Positions 33,722 through 42,189 of a DNA stretch of 64,000 nt are shown piece by piece. The position numbers were made by a program, and so were the translations under genes. Each line of letters starts with the position of its first letter. The first letter of the stretch is position 1. Location: positions 62,001 to 126,000 of the forward strand of contig NZ_AQWN01000008.1 in assembly GCF_000376385.1 (NCBI RefSeq). Reading direction: 5' to 3'. Under the pieces are notes generated by a model. That model did not search any database. It was given only the letters and a program-made list of their open reading frames with translations, and was not told the DNA's origin. The DNA comes from Desulfurispora thermophila DSM 16022. Lineage in GTDB: Bacteria; Bacillota; Desulfotomaculia; Desulfotomaculales; Desulfurisporaceae.

Positions 33722-34167
33722 TGGGAACGGTTTTGTATACCATCGGATTTGCCAAAAAGAGCCTGCGCCATTTTATAGAACTGCTGCGCAGCGTGGGAGT
33801 GGAAAGTGTGCTGGATGTGCGGCTGAACAATACCTCCCAGCTGGCCGGATTTGCCAAAAAAGATGACCTGGAGTACATTCTTTCCCTGGTGAACATTTCT
33901 TATCAGCATTTGCCAGAACTTGCTCCTACCGAGGAACTGCTGACCAAATTCAAGAAAAAAGAGATTACCTGGCCGGAGTACGAGGAGATCTACCGGCAAA
34001 TTTTGCAGGAAAGGCAGGCAATCCGATTGTGGGGTGACCGGGTAAGCAGGGAGATCCGGCATTGCCTTTTGTGCAGTGAGCACGATTTTCAGCACTGTCA
34101 CCGGAGACTGATAGCCGAACACTGGCAGGCGGCGGATCCGGAGCTGGAAGTGGTGCACCTGGTTTAG
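33721..34167 (+). CDS. DUF488 family protein, copy 2
   Basis: 148 residues from GTG 33721 (ribosome site GAGGAGGGAC). VLYTIGFAKKSLRHFIELLR, SVLDVRLNNTSQLAGFAKKD, DLEYIL, and the end HCLLCSEHDFQHCHRRLIAE are the classical DUF488 pattern (IGxS/A...DVRxxxxS...CxExxxxxCHR). Coupled to copy 1, likely a heteromeric partner. No established activity. Confidence 0.88.
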   Translation: MGTVLYTIGFAKKSLRHFIELLRSVGVESVLDVRLNNTSQLAGFAKKDDLEYILSLVNISYQHLPELAPTEELLTKFKKKEITWPEYEEIYRQILQERQAIRLWGDRVSREIRHCLLCSEHDFQHCHRRLIAEHWQAADPELEVVHLV

Positions 34168-34207
34168 TTGTTTTGGTGAAAAGCAAATACTATGCTTGTT
34201 TTTGTAG

Positions 34208-34246
34208 CCCGCTGGCGGATATTGTCAGCGGGTGTATTATTGTATT
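34208..34246 (+). terminator. terminator after the DUF488 pair
   Basis: CCCGCTG (34208-34214) / CAGCGGG (34226-34232), 11-base loop, followed by TGTATTATTGTATT. Confidence 0.6.
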
Positions 34247-34369
34247 AAAATAATTGAAAATTATCTGGCCTGGTTTTGGTGTTTTTGAGTTGTGGGGTTT
34301 GTTTTATGAATAAAATAAAGAACTGCACTACACCGAACCAACCTAATATGCAGGGGGGGTATTACGTTT

Positions 34370-34822
34370 ATGGAGGATTTTGTAGCATTTGTTTGTCTGG
34401 CCAATTCAAGAAAGAATCATGATAGATGTGTTGCTGGCATTGATTTGGAAACAGGCAACTGGGTTCGTTTGGTTAGAGATAGAAGGGGAAGTGCTCTGCA
34501 ATACAGGCAGGTTTGTTATATAGAGGGAGAGGAACTGGAACCTTTGGACATTGCCGCTGTAATGATTGCTCACAAAGCACCATTGTATTTTCAGCCTGAA
34601 AATGTGGTAATTGACAATACTTGTAGCATGTTTTGGCATGGCAAGATGCCAGTTGACAAACTGGATAACTACTGCACTAAGGAAACTTATCTTTGGGGTG
34701 ACAATTCAGACAGGATTCCTGCTGCTGATTTGGAACAATATGCTGGAAGGCCTGGTTATCCGGGGTCGCTACAGTTAAGTAAAAGGGATTTTTTGAGTAT
34801 TAAAAAGTTCTTTTCGTGCTGA
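34370..34822 (+). CDS. dual-OB (DuOB) domain protein
   Basis: 150 residues, AT-rich. VAFVCLANSRKNHDRCVAGI at the start and LETGNWVRLVRDRRGSALQY match the N-terminus of dual OB domain proteins, nucleic-acid-binding proteins found next to DUF488 and other defence-type genes. The rest (IAAVMIAHKAPLYFQPENVV) fits OB strands. Role unknown; nucleic-acid binding is inferred from the fold. Gene composition suggests transfer together with the DUF488 pair. Confidence 0.65.
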   Translation: MEDFVAFVCLANSRKNHDRCVAGIDLETGNWVRLVRDRRGSALQYRQVCYIEGEELEPLDIAAVMIAHKAPLYFQPENVVIDNTCSMFWHGKMPVDKLDNYCTKETYLWGDNSDRIPAADLEQYAGRPGYPGSLQLSKRDFLSIKKFFSC

Positions 34823-34870
34823 AAGGCAGTACATAATGCATCTGGGTATTTCAGGAGGAACAGAATAGAA

Positions 34871-35668
34871 GTGAGCGACAGGTTTTTCCGCGTTTTAATC
34901 GTCTGTTTGGCAGTGGTGATTTTGACCGGGGAGGTTGTGGAGAAAGCCTATGCCGGTGGTGGACAGGGAAAGGATGGAGAACAATTAGAGCAAGTGCGGC
35001 AGGTAATTTTTGCTGAAGGTGTGTCCTGCTGCTGGATAAATGGCCAGGCAACTGGGATAGCGATGTCTTTGGCACCATATACTGCAAACGGCAGGCTGAT
35101 GGTAGCTGTGCAAGACCTGTGCCGTGCTCTGGCCGGTGATGCATATACAATAAACTGGGATGAACATAATCAGAAAATGAATCTGACGCTCCGGGGATTA
35201 ATATTTAATCTGAGGGTAGGCCAGTCTATGCTGGAAATTGCCAGGATTTGCCCTGGTGAGGAAGGATGTGCCCACAAACAGGAGGAAAGCAGGCTCATGG
35301 ATGCATCTCCTGCTTTGCGTTCGGTTGGGCCGCGGACAATCTCGCGCGGCTTTGTTGTAAGCCGTTCCATTGTAGGTGATGGCAAAAAATATCGCTATAT
35401 TTCCGATGTAGGCGGTGGAGTATGTCGTGCGGCAACTGTGCTTCATCAGGCTGTTGCCAGGGTGAAAGGTGTAAAGATAATTGAGAGGCACAGGCATGTC
35501 CTGCCGGTGCCCTATGCCGCGACGGGGCAGGATGCAGCCGTATGGTACGGGAAGCAGGACTATCGTTTTATCAATAAACGCGCAAAACCTTTGCTAATCA
35601 AGGCCTGGTGGGACGGCGAGGCCGGAAACCGGCTGATTGTGGCGTTGTATGAGAATATTTCTCCCTGA
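34871..35668 (+). CDS. exported VanW-like protein with stalk domain
   Basis: 265 residues. Signal peptide FFRVLIVCLAVVILTGEVVE ending near KAYAGG; a copper-amine-oxidase-like stalk domain (INGQATGIAM; ANGRLMVAVQDLCRALAGDA; WDEHNQKMNL); then the VanW core (DVGGGVCRAATVLHQAVARV; IERHRHVLPVPYAATGQDAA; YRFINKRAKPLLIKAWWDGE). VanW proteins are extracytoplasmic and of unknown activity, common in Bacillota. GTG start after CAGGAGGAACAG. Confidence 0.8.
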   Translation: MSDRFFRVLIVCLAVVILTGEVVEKAYAGGGQGKDGEQLEQVRQVIFAEGVSCCWINGQATGIAMSLAPYTANGRLMVAVQDLCRALAGDAYTINWDEHNQKMNLTLRGLIFNLRVGQSMLEIARICPGEEGCAHKQEESRLMDASPALRSVGPRTISRGFVVSRSIVGDGKKYRYISDVGGGVCRAATVLHQAVARVKGVKIIERHRHVLPVPYAATGQDAAVWYGKQDYRFINKRAKPLLIKAWWDGEAGNRLIVALYENISP

Positions 35669-35895
35669 GTGAAGTGTGAATATTGGCTGTACAGCTGGCA
35701 AAGGAGTGTTATTAGAATCCGGTACGTAGTAATCAATTGTCGTGTGATATATGACAGGTGGTTAGATGATGAAGTTTTTACATTGTTTGATGATTGTTGG
35801 TGTTGCTTGTAATTAGCGGTCTAGGGTCCCGGCACGAATCGCTTCTGGCGATGGCCGGGGTTAATCCCGGTGGTCGAAAATCAACCGCCAGAGCT

Positions 35896-36324
35896 ACTAC
35901 AGGTGCGGCCCGGGCCGGTGAGCAGGGCAGGGGATTTGCTGTGGTTGCTGATGAAATCAGAAAGCTGGCCGAACAGGCGGGCAGAGCCGTTGCAGAGATC
36001 AAAGAGCTGGCCAGCATGGTGTTGCAGGTAAGTGATGATGTGGTTCTGGCCATGGATGACGGGAAAAAGCAGATTTCCGAAGGGGTTACCATGGTTCAGG
36101 ATACCGGACAGGCTGTGGAAAACATTATCAATGGTATCAAAGATGCCGCCGGTTTTACGCGCAGTGCTGCGCAAAGTGTTCGTCAATCCAGTGAAGGAAC
36201 CAGACAGCTGGCACAGGCGTACAACCAGGTAAAGTCAACGATTCGGCAGATGGCATTGCTGGCCGAAAACCTGGCGGAGGTGGCGGGCACTCTCAAACAG
36301 AAAGTAGAAAAGTTCAACGTGTAG
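35896..36324 (+). pseudogene. methyl-accepting chemotaxis protein, 3' fragment
   Basis: The frame reads GAARAGEQGRGFAVVADEIR then KLAEQAGRAVAEIKELASMV, the hairpin tip of an MCP signalling domain, and runs on through helical sequence to a normal end (GTLKQKVEKFNV). Nothing upstream encodes the sensor, membrane helices or HAMP; the sequence before 35890 is unrelated. So only the last 140 residues remain, and no start or ribosome site is seen. Confidence 0.75.
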
Positions 36325-36325
36325 G

Positions 36326-37066
36326 TTACGCCAGCCAGCGGGTGAACTGTTCCACACCGGGGGCCGGGTTTTGCAATACCTGCGCCAGCGGCCCCTGCTG
36401 GAGCACCCGGCCCCGGTCCAGCACCACCAGGTGGTGGGCCAGCTGTTTGACCTCGCTGTAGTCGTGGGTGACGTAGACCGCGGTGCAGTTGTTTTCCGCC
36501 AGCAACTTTCTTAAATCGTTCAGCAGGGCCTGGCGGGTGGGCGTGTCCAGCGCGGTGGTGGGCTCGTCGAAAAACAAAAGGCGGGGCTGCAGGACCAGGG
36601 CGCGGGCCAGGCTGACGCGGCGGGCTTCGCCGCCCGAGAGCGAGAAGGCCTGCTGTCCGGACAAATGGGCAATGTTCAGGCGTTCCAGCCAGTATTGCAC
36701 CCGCTGCTTGATCTCGGCCCGGGGCAGGCCGCGGATTTTCAGCCCCAGAGCCACGTTTTCAAACACCGTGGTGTGCAGTAAAAGCGGTTGCTGCATGACC
36801 ACGGCGTTTTCTTTTCTCAGCTGCACCGCGTTGCGCGGGGTGACTTCCTGGCCAAACAGGCGCACCCGCCCGGCGGTGGGCTTTTGCAGCAGGGCCATGA
36901 TGTGCAACAGGCTGGTCTTGCCGGCACCGTTTAAGCCCAGCAGGGCGGAAGTGCCGCCGGCCGGCAGGGCCAGGTGGTCAATTTGCAAAATGGTGCGCTG
37001 GTTTTTGACCAGCAGCAGTTGGTCAATTTCTATGGCGGGGGTGGCTGTTGCATTTGTCACGGGCAT
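36326..37066 (-). CDS. tupC: ABC transporter ATP-binding protein, tungstate/molybdate type
   Basis: 246 residues. Walker A LLGLNGAGKTSLLHIMALLQ, Q loop (AVVMQQPLLLHTTVFENVAL), signature LSGGEARRVSLARALVLQPR, Walker B LLFFDEPTTALD, and the His switch VTHDYSEVKQLA. The Leu-rich N-terminus and short length fit TupC/WtpC-type importers. Substrate assignment comes from the TupB-like permease and the Moco/Tuco-type riboswitch upstream. Confidence 0.85.
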   Translation of the reverse strand: MPVTNATATPAIEIDQLLLVKNQRTILQIDHLALPAGGTSALLGLNGAGKTSLLHIMALLQKPTAGRVRLFGQEVTPRNAVQLRKENAVVMQQPLLLHTTVFENVALGLKIRGLPRAEIKQRVQYWLERLNIAHLSGQQAFSLSGGEARRVSLARALVLQPRLLFFDEPTTALDTPTRQALLNDLRKLLAENNCTAVYVTHDYSEVKQLAHHLVVLDRGRVLQQGPLAQVLQNPAPGVEQFTRWLA

Positions 37067-37149
37067 GGGTTTGTCCTCTCTTTATCGTGCGAGTTGTTTG
37101 ATACGAGTAACCGTTTACGCTGCAGTATTATTGAATTAATGGAATAATG

Positions 37150-37851
37150 TTACAAAATTTGCCGCCGGGCCTGCTGGGCCTGGGTCAGGAGTGCGGTCAC
37201 CGTCAGGCTGAAAAGCAGCAAAATAATGCTGAAGGCCATGGCCATTTCGTACTGCCCTTTGGATACCTCCAGCACGGTGGCCGTGGTCAGCACGCGGGTC
37301 TGGCCGGCAATGTTGCCGCCCACCATCATGGAGGCCCCCACCTCGCTGACCACACCGCCAAAGCCGGCCATCACCGCGGCCAGAAGCCCCAGGCGGGCTT
37401 CCCGGGCCAGCAGCAGCATCAGTTGCCAGCGGCCGGCGCCCAGGGCTAAAAGCTGCAGGCGCAAGGCGGGGTTCAGTTGCTGAAAAGCGGCCGTGGCATA
37501 GCCCATGACAATGGGGGCGGCAATGATGCTCTGGGCGATGATCATGGCGGTTGGCGTGTACAGAAGACCCAGCATGCCCAGCGGGCCGTAGCGGGCCAGC
37601 AGCAGCCAGACAAACAGGCCCACCACCACGGGCGGCAGGCCCATGCCGAAGTTGACCAGGCTGACCAGGGCATTGCGGCCGGGAAACTGGCTCATGGCCA
37701 GGGCAAAGCCGGCCGGCAGGCCGATGAGCACAGCGATGGCCGTGGCCAGACCGGAAACCTTTAATGTGAGCAGGGTGATTTGCCAGACCTGGGGGTCGCC
37801 GGTAAAAAGCAGGTAAAGAGCGGTTTTCAGGCCGGACAGATAAACGGACAC
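37150..37851 (-). CDS. tupB: ABC transporter permease, tungstate type (TupB)
   Basis: About 233 residues with 5-6 membrane segments (LTLKVSGLATAIAVLIGLPA; LVNFGMGLPPVVVGLFVWLL; MAFSIILLLFSLTVTALLT) and the permease EAA-type loop ALGAGRWQLMLLLAREARLG. GTG 37851 follows GGGAGGCAGAATACA; the open extension upstream overlaps the riboswitch terminator region. No substrate-binding protein gene (tupA) is adjacent, which is unusual. Confidence 0.85.
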   Translation of the reverse strand: MSVYLSGLKTALYLLFTGDPQVWQITLLTLKVSGLATAIAVLIGLPAGFALAMSQFPGRNALVSLVNFGMGLPPVVVGLFVWLLLARYGPLGMLGLLYTPTAMIIAQSIIAAPIVMGYATAAFQQLNPALRLQLLALGAGRWQLMLLLAREARLGLLAAVMAGFGGVVSEVGASMMVGGNIAGQTRVLTTATVLEVSKGQYEMAMAFSIILLLFSLTVTALLTQAQQARRQIL

Positions 37852-37950
37852 TGTATTCTGCCTCCCTGTGTAACTTAATTTCACAGCGCCCAAACTTCGG
37901 ATTCTATGTCTTCTATGTCCCCGACGTCCGAAGTCTGACATCCGATGACC

Positions 37951-38115
37951 AAAATAAACGCCGCCCCGAAAAGGGCGGCGCAGGTCTGGCTGCTCTAAAA
38001 AACAGCCTGGCCCGGCGCGCTCCTTTCCGAATGCGGGAGGCCGGGCAATTTCTCGCCCGACCCTGACGGCCTGTTGCCATAGCGGTTGCCTTAGGCGATT
38101 CAGGCTCGGAGCACG
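37951..38115 (-). ncRNA. Moco/Tuco-type riboswitch with terminator
   Basis: On the minus strand the segment 38115 to 37981 has the conserved pieces of the moco RNA: GTGCTCCGAGCC, AAGGCAACC, a hairpin CGGGC-GAGAAATT-GCCCG (38063-38043), then GGCCTCCCGCATTCGGAAAG and GAGCGC, which parallel the E. coli moaA leader (CGCCTCCCGTATCTGGAAAG). It is followed by a terminator CGCCGCCC-TTTTC-GGGGCGGCG and TTTATTTT (37980-37951). It lies 100 bases before tupB, so molybdenum or tungsten cofactor should control tungstate uptake through transcription termination. Confidence 0.85.
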
Positions 38116-38208
38116 GGTTTTAGATAGCTTTTTAAAAATTATAAGCTACTGATAACGGTATGACAAGTGCGAAAAATTCTCCTTCGCCCACTGCTGGCTT
38201 GCCTGTGT

Positions 38209-38214
38209 TATAAT
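38209..38214 (+). promoter_or_regulatory. possible -10 element before the MetE-like gene
   Basis: TATAAT at 38209-38214; no good -35 at the right distance. Confidence 0.35.
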
Positions 38215-38265
38215 AGAAGCATTTAATAAGCCCAAAACATCGCTATGCAAAGGCAGGTTTGGAAA

Positions 38266-39369
38266 ATGCAGCAGATTAACGCACCAACATCCAGCATTCC
38301 CGCCGGTTTGGTCACCGGCATTGGCAGCCTTCCTTTTACCTCGCCGCAGGAGGCCCTGCCGCTGATCATGCAGTACTGCCCGCAGGCGCCCCACTGGCCG
38401 CAACTGCCCCGGCGCGGCGGGCGGGAGGGCTTTGTTTTTCAGTTCCTCACGCCGCTCCTCACAACGCGCCTCTTGCGCCTGGAAGGGGAAAAGGCGGTCT
38501 TTGCCACCGATAGCCCGGACTGGCCGGCTTACCTGACCGAGTTTTATACGCTGTACCTGGCGGCGGAAGCCGGCGAAGCGACGGCGCTGGACTACTTCGC
38601 CCTGCCGCGGGAGGCGGCGGTGGGCTTCCACGCTTTTGTCGAGCATATTGCTGCCCGCGGCCCTGGAGCAGCGCTCTTCTATAAAGGGCACCAGGCCGGT
38701 CCGTTGACCATTGCCCTGCAGCTCAAGGATCACCTGGGCCGCATTGCGTACTACGACGACCAGTTGCGCGATTTGATAGTCAAAAGCCTGGCCATGAACG
38801 CCCGCTGGCAGGTGCAGCGGCTGGGCGCTCTGGGCCGGCCGGTGATTTTCTTTGTGGACGAGCCGGCCATCGGTGTGTGTGGCAACTCAAACTACATAAC
38901 AGTCACTCGCCAGATGGTGCTGGATGACCTAAACGCCATCTTTGACCAGGTGCATGCCGCCGGCGGTATAGTGGGCGTGCATTCCTGCGACGGCATCGAC
39001 TGGTCGCTGCTTTATGAAAGCAAGGTGGATATAGTCAACCTGGACGCCTTTGACTACTGGCAGTCATTGTTGCCCTACGCTGCAGAGATGAAAGGCTTTC
39101 TGGCGCGCGGCGGGTTCATGGCCATGGGCTTGGTGCCCACCAACCCGGCGGCCTGGCAGCAGACGGCGGACACACTCCTGGCCCACTTAAGCAATGTGTA
39201 CGGCGAACTGGCCGCCCGCGGCGTGCATCTGCCTACACTAAAACAGCAGACCATGATCACCCCGGCCTGCGGTACCGGACTTTTGGAACCGGAACTGGCG
39301 GTGCATATCTACAGCCTGGCCCGGCAGGCGGGCGAAAAATTCTCCCGGGAAGTGGCCGGCCTTGATTGA
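38266..39369 (+). CDS. MetE/UroD-fold methyltransferase-like protein
   Basis: About 367 residues. IPAGLVTGIGSLPFTSPQEA at the start, LFYKGHQAGPLTIALQLKDH, IFFVDEPAIGV, and zinc-ligand-like motifs VGVHSCDGIDWSLLYES and ITPACGTGLL resemble the C-terminal (catalytic, zinc) half of cobalamin-independent methionine synthase. The N-terminal homocysteine domain of MetE is absent, as in the short archaeal/anaerobe type, so the methyl donor and substrate are not certain. ATG 38266 is preferred (AAAGGCAGG 9 bases before); ATG 38245 is an alternative. Overlaps the next gene by 8 bases. Confidence 0.75.
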   Translation: MQQINAPTSSIPAGLVTGIGSLPFTSPQEALPLIMQYCPQAPHWPQLPRRGGREGFVFQFLTPLLTTRLLRLEGEKAVFATDSPDWPAYLTEFYTLYLAAEAGEATALDYFALPREAAVGFHAFVEHIAARGPGAALFYKGHQAGPLTIALQLKDHLGRIAYYDDQLRDLIVKSLAMNARWQVQRLGALGRPVIFFVDEPAIGVCGNSNYITVTRQMVLDDLNAIFDQVHAAGGIVGVHSCDGIDWSLLYESKVDIVNLDAFDYWQSLLPYAAEMKGFLARGGFMAMGLVPTNPAAWQQTADTLLAHLSNVYGELAARGVHLPTLKQQTMITPACGTGLLEPELAVHIYSLARQAGEKFSREVAGLD

Positions 39370-40165
39370 CCTGCACCTGCACACCGACCGCTGCGGCCAC
39401 GCCCGGGGCACCATGCAGCAGTACATTGCGCGGGCCCGGGAACTGGGCCTGATAGCCATTGGCTTTGCCGATCACATCCCCATGTACTGGCTGCCGCCCG
39501 GGCAGCGCGATCCCGAACTGGCCATGCCGCAGGAGCAGTTTGGCGATTATGTGCGCGAGGTGCTGGACTGGCGGGATAAGTGTCCCGATATCAGGATTTA
39601 CCTGGGAGTGGAGGCCGATTTTCAGGCGGGATATGAAGATGTACTGACCGGCCTTATAAAAACTCACCCGTTGGATTATGTGCTGGGCTCCATCCATTTC
39701 ATTGACGGCTGGGGCTTTGATAACCCGGCACTGCGCGACGAGTACGCCCGCCATGACCCGGACGAGCTGTATGAAAGCTATTTTGCTCTGGTGGAGCAGG
39801 CGGTGGCCAGTGGCCTTTTCGACAGCATGGCCCATGTGGATCTGCTGAAAAAATTTGCCTTCTGGCCCCGCCGTCCATTGACTCATCTTTACCAACGCCT
39901 GGCCGGGTTAATGGCACAGGCTGACGTTTGTGTGGAATTGAACACGGCCGGTCTGCGGGTGCCGGCAAATGAGATGTACCCTGCGGTGGAACTGCTGCGG
40001 GCCTGCTTTCAGCACTGCGTGCCCGTCACACTGGGCTCGGATGCCCACGCTCCCGAGCAGGTGGGCTGGGAGTTCGGGCGGGCCATTAACCTGCTGCGCG
40101 AGGTGGGCTATGGCGAAATCACTTATTTTGTGGGCCGGCGGCGCTTTTGCCGGCGCCTGCCCTAA
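39362..40165 (+). CDS. hisK: PHP-domain phosphatase, histidinol-phosphatase (HisK) type
   Basis: 267 residues. PHP metal-binding motifs: IDLHLHTDRCGHARG, GFADHIPMYW, YLGVEADFQAGYEDVLTGLI, VLGSIHFIDGWGFDN, MAHVDLLKKF, and LGSDAHAPEQVG. The layout fits HisK-type histidinol-phosphatase, though other small phosphoesters are possible. TTG start at 39362 inside the end of the preceding gene. Confidence 0.82.
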   Translation: MIDLHLHTDRCGHARGTMQQYIARARELGLIAIGFADHIPMYWLPPGQRDPELAMPQEQFGDYVREVLDWRDKCPDIRIYLGVEADFQAGYEDVLTGLIKTHPLDYVLGSIHFIDGWGFDNPALRDEYARHDPDELYESYFALVEQAVASGLFDSMAHVDLLKKFAFWPRRPLTHLYQRLAGLMAQADVCVELNTAGLRVPANEMYPAVELLRACFQHCVPVTLGSDAHAPEQVGWEFGRAINLLREVGYGEITYFVGRRRFCRRLP

Positions 40166-40592
40166 TTTTGCAGTGTAAATTGCGGGTGCGCCTTGGGAGC
40201 GAGCCCACCCGTTATTTGGCCCGGTTGTGTCACAATTGTAAACAGTTATAGCAGGAAATGGCCCGGCAGCGGCGAATAATATAACATTAAACAGCTGTGG
40301 CAGACACATCCTCTGGATTTTTACTCCGGCGGGGTGTAAAATAGCCTTGGGCCTGACTCTCCTCCCGGCAGGGTTGGTTATTAAAGCATTATTAAAGATG
40401 TAAGATTTTTTTAAAAAAATACCGCTTTTTTAGCAGGAATAATTGAGCCAGGCGCGAATATCTTGCCTTGAAGGAGAGAGTGTTACAAAGTTTGGCACTT
40501 TGCTCTTTGTGCGGGTAAAGTGCAAGGCGGTTTTTTGTGTCTTTGTGAAAAAATGTATCAGCAAAAACAATTTTCAAGGAGGTCTGTCGGGC
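40166..40592. other. 427-base gap before the dsr locus
   Basis: Contains a hairpin at 40183-40211 (CGGGTG ... CACCCG) whose middle, GGGAGCGAGCCC, resembles the end of the foldback elements; an AT-rich promoter-like stretch 40370-40440; and TTTAGCAGGAATAATTGAG near 40430, similar to a sequence before the second ferredoxin gene (43677). No gene seen. Confidence 0.45.
40183..40211 (+). terminator. hairpin after the PHP gene, possible terminator or element relic
   Basis: GCGGGTG at 40183 and CACCCG at 40206-40211 form a 6-bp stem, followed by TTATTTGG. Its sequence also resembles the first 28 bases of foldback copy A. Confidence 0.4.
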
Positions 40593-40781
40593 ATGTATAT
40601 GGTAACAGTTGATCGGGACAAATGTGAAGGCTGCGGCGAATGCGCCAGCTCCTGCCCCGCTTCCATTCTGGGCATGGTTGACGATAAAGCCGAAGTTACC
40701 GGCGACGCCACCGAATGCCTGGGCTGCGAAACCTGTGTCACCGTTTGCCCCACCGGCGCCGTGACCATTCGCGAACTGTAA
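40593..40781 (+). CDS. ferredoxin, 2x[4Fe-4S], copy 1
   Basis: 62 residues with two cluster motifs, CEGCGECASSCP and CLGCETCVTVCP, after MYMVTVDRDK. A dicluster ferredoxin that could feed electrons to sulfite reductase. ATG 40593 follows AAGGAGGTCTG. It directly precedes dsrA and has a close paralogue at 43841 in front of dsrM. Confidence 0.93.
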   Translation: MYMVTVDRDKCEGCGECASSCPASILGMVDDKAEVTGDATECLGCETCVTVCPTGAVTIREL

Positions 40782-40889
40782 GCCTTCCCCGCCAGAGTGG
40801 GCAGTCGGGCCCTTTATCATTTAGGCAACCAAATGGCTGGCTAGCAATTTTTCTATAAAAAAGAGTTCAAAAATACTGGAGGTGTCTTG

Positions 40890-42074
40890 ATGGCTGAATT
40901 GAAAACGCCACTTCTGGATCAGCTGACGACTGGCCCGTGGCCAAGCTTTGTGGCTGACATGAAGAGGCTGGTAGACAGAAAGCCCACCGTGGCTGACGTG
41001 CTCGCTCAGCTGGAGCTGTCCTATGAAGAGAAAAAGGGACACTGGAAACACGGCGGTATCGTGGGCGTAATGGGTTATGGCGGTGGTGTTATCGGTCGTT
41101 ACTCCGATATGCCGGAGAAATTCCCTAACGTGGCCGAGTTCCACACCATGCGCATTAACCAGCCCAGCGGCTGGTTCTACACCACCAAAGCGCTGCGCGA
41201 CCTGATGAAAATCTGGGACAAGTATGGCAGCGGTCTGACCAACATGCACGGTTCCACCGGCGACATCATTCTGCTGGGTACCGTTACTGACAATCTGCAG
41301 CCCGCTTTTGACGAGTTCAGCGATTTGGGATGGGATCTGGGTGGTTCCGGTTCCGACCTGCGCACTCCCAGCTGCTGCGTGGGCCCCGCCCGTTGCGAAT
41401 GCGCCTGTATTGATACCCTGGATCTTTGCTATGACCTGACCCAGGAATTCCAGGATGAACTGCACCGCCCGATGTGGCCGTACAAGTTCAAGATCAAGAT
41501 TTCCGGTTGCGCCAACGACTGCGTGGCCTCCATCGCCCGGGCCGACTTTGCCATTATCGGTACCTGGCGCGACGATTTGAAGATCGACCAGGAAGCTGTA
41601 CGCGAGTACGTGAACAGCGGCTTTGACATCCAGGGCGTTGTTATTGACAAGTGCCCCACCAAGTGCCTGACCTGGACCGGCAGCGAGCTGGTGCTGGACG
41701 GTTCCAACTGCGTGCGCTGCATGCACTGCATCAACAAGATGCCCAAGGCCCTGCGTCCTGGCGATGATAAAGGTGCCACCATCCTGGTGGGCGGTAAGGC
41801 TACCATTCTGCAATCCGCCTTCCTGGGCTGGGTGATCGTGCCCTTCATGAAGCTGGAGAAGCCCTACGATGAGCTCAAAGACCTGCTGCGCAACATTTGG
41901 GAATGGTGGGACGAGCACGGCAAGGTGCGCGAGCGCATTGGCGAGCTGATCTACCGCAAGGGCATGCGCGTGTTCTTGAAAGACCTGGGCATGGATCCCC
42001 TGCCGCAAATGGTCTTCAGGCCGCGGGCCAACCCGTACTTCTTCTGGTGGCCGGAAGAAGTCAACCAGGGTTAA
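40890..42074 (+). CDS. dsrA: dissimilatory sulfite reductase alpha subunit
   Basis: About 394 residues. Siroheme-[4Fe-4S] region [18 protein letters not shown] and the second pair [20 protein letters not shown]; the ferredoxin domain [15 protein letters not shown]; Gram-positive DsrA start ([20 protein letters not shown]). DsrAB reduces sulfite to a DsrC-bound sulfur. ATG 40890 follows GGAGGTGTCTTG. Confidence 0.98.
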   Translation: MAELKTPLLDQLTTGPWPSFVADMKRLVDRKPTVADVLAQLELSYEEKKGHWKHGGIVGVMGYGGGVIGRYSDMPEKFPNVAEFHTMRINQPSGWFYTTKALRDLMKIWDKYGSGLTNMHGSTGDIILLGTVTDNLQPAFDEFSDLGWDLGGSGSDLRTPSCCVGPARCECACIDTLDLCYDLTQEFQDELHRPMWPYKFKIKISGCANDCVASIARADFAIIGTWRDDLKIDQEAVREYVNSGFDIQGVVIDKCPTKCLTWTGSELVLDGSNCVRCMHCINKMPKALRPGDDKGATILVGGKATILQSAFLGWVIVPFMKLEKPYDELKDLLRNIWEWWDEHGKVRERIGELIYRKGMRVFLKDLGMDPLPQMVFRPRANPYFFWWPEEVNQG

Positions 42075-42089
42075 GAATATTCCCTTTGA

Positions 42090-42134
42090 CCGGTGCTGCT
42101 TGATTGCTCATACAGCGGCATAAAGTTGCACCGG
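42090..42134 (+). other. stem-loop between dsrA and dsrB
   Basis: CCGGTGC (42090-42096) pairs with GCACCGG (42128-42134), 31-base loop, no U-tract. Probably an mRNA processing or stability structure in the dsrAB message. Confidence 0.45.
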
Positions 42135-42189
42135 CCAGGTCTTATATTCCAGCACTAAAGTAAATCTTTCGGGAGAGGTGAACCAAATT

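Noticed and set aside
30234-34822. CRISPR array near the Csx1-like gene
   Set aside because: No regularly spaced direct repeats of 23-40 bases were found in this stretch or elsewhere in the window.
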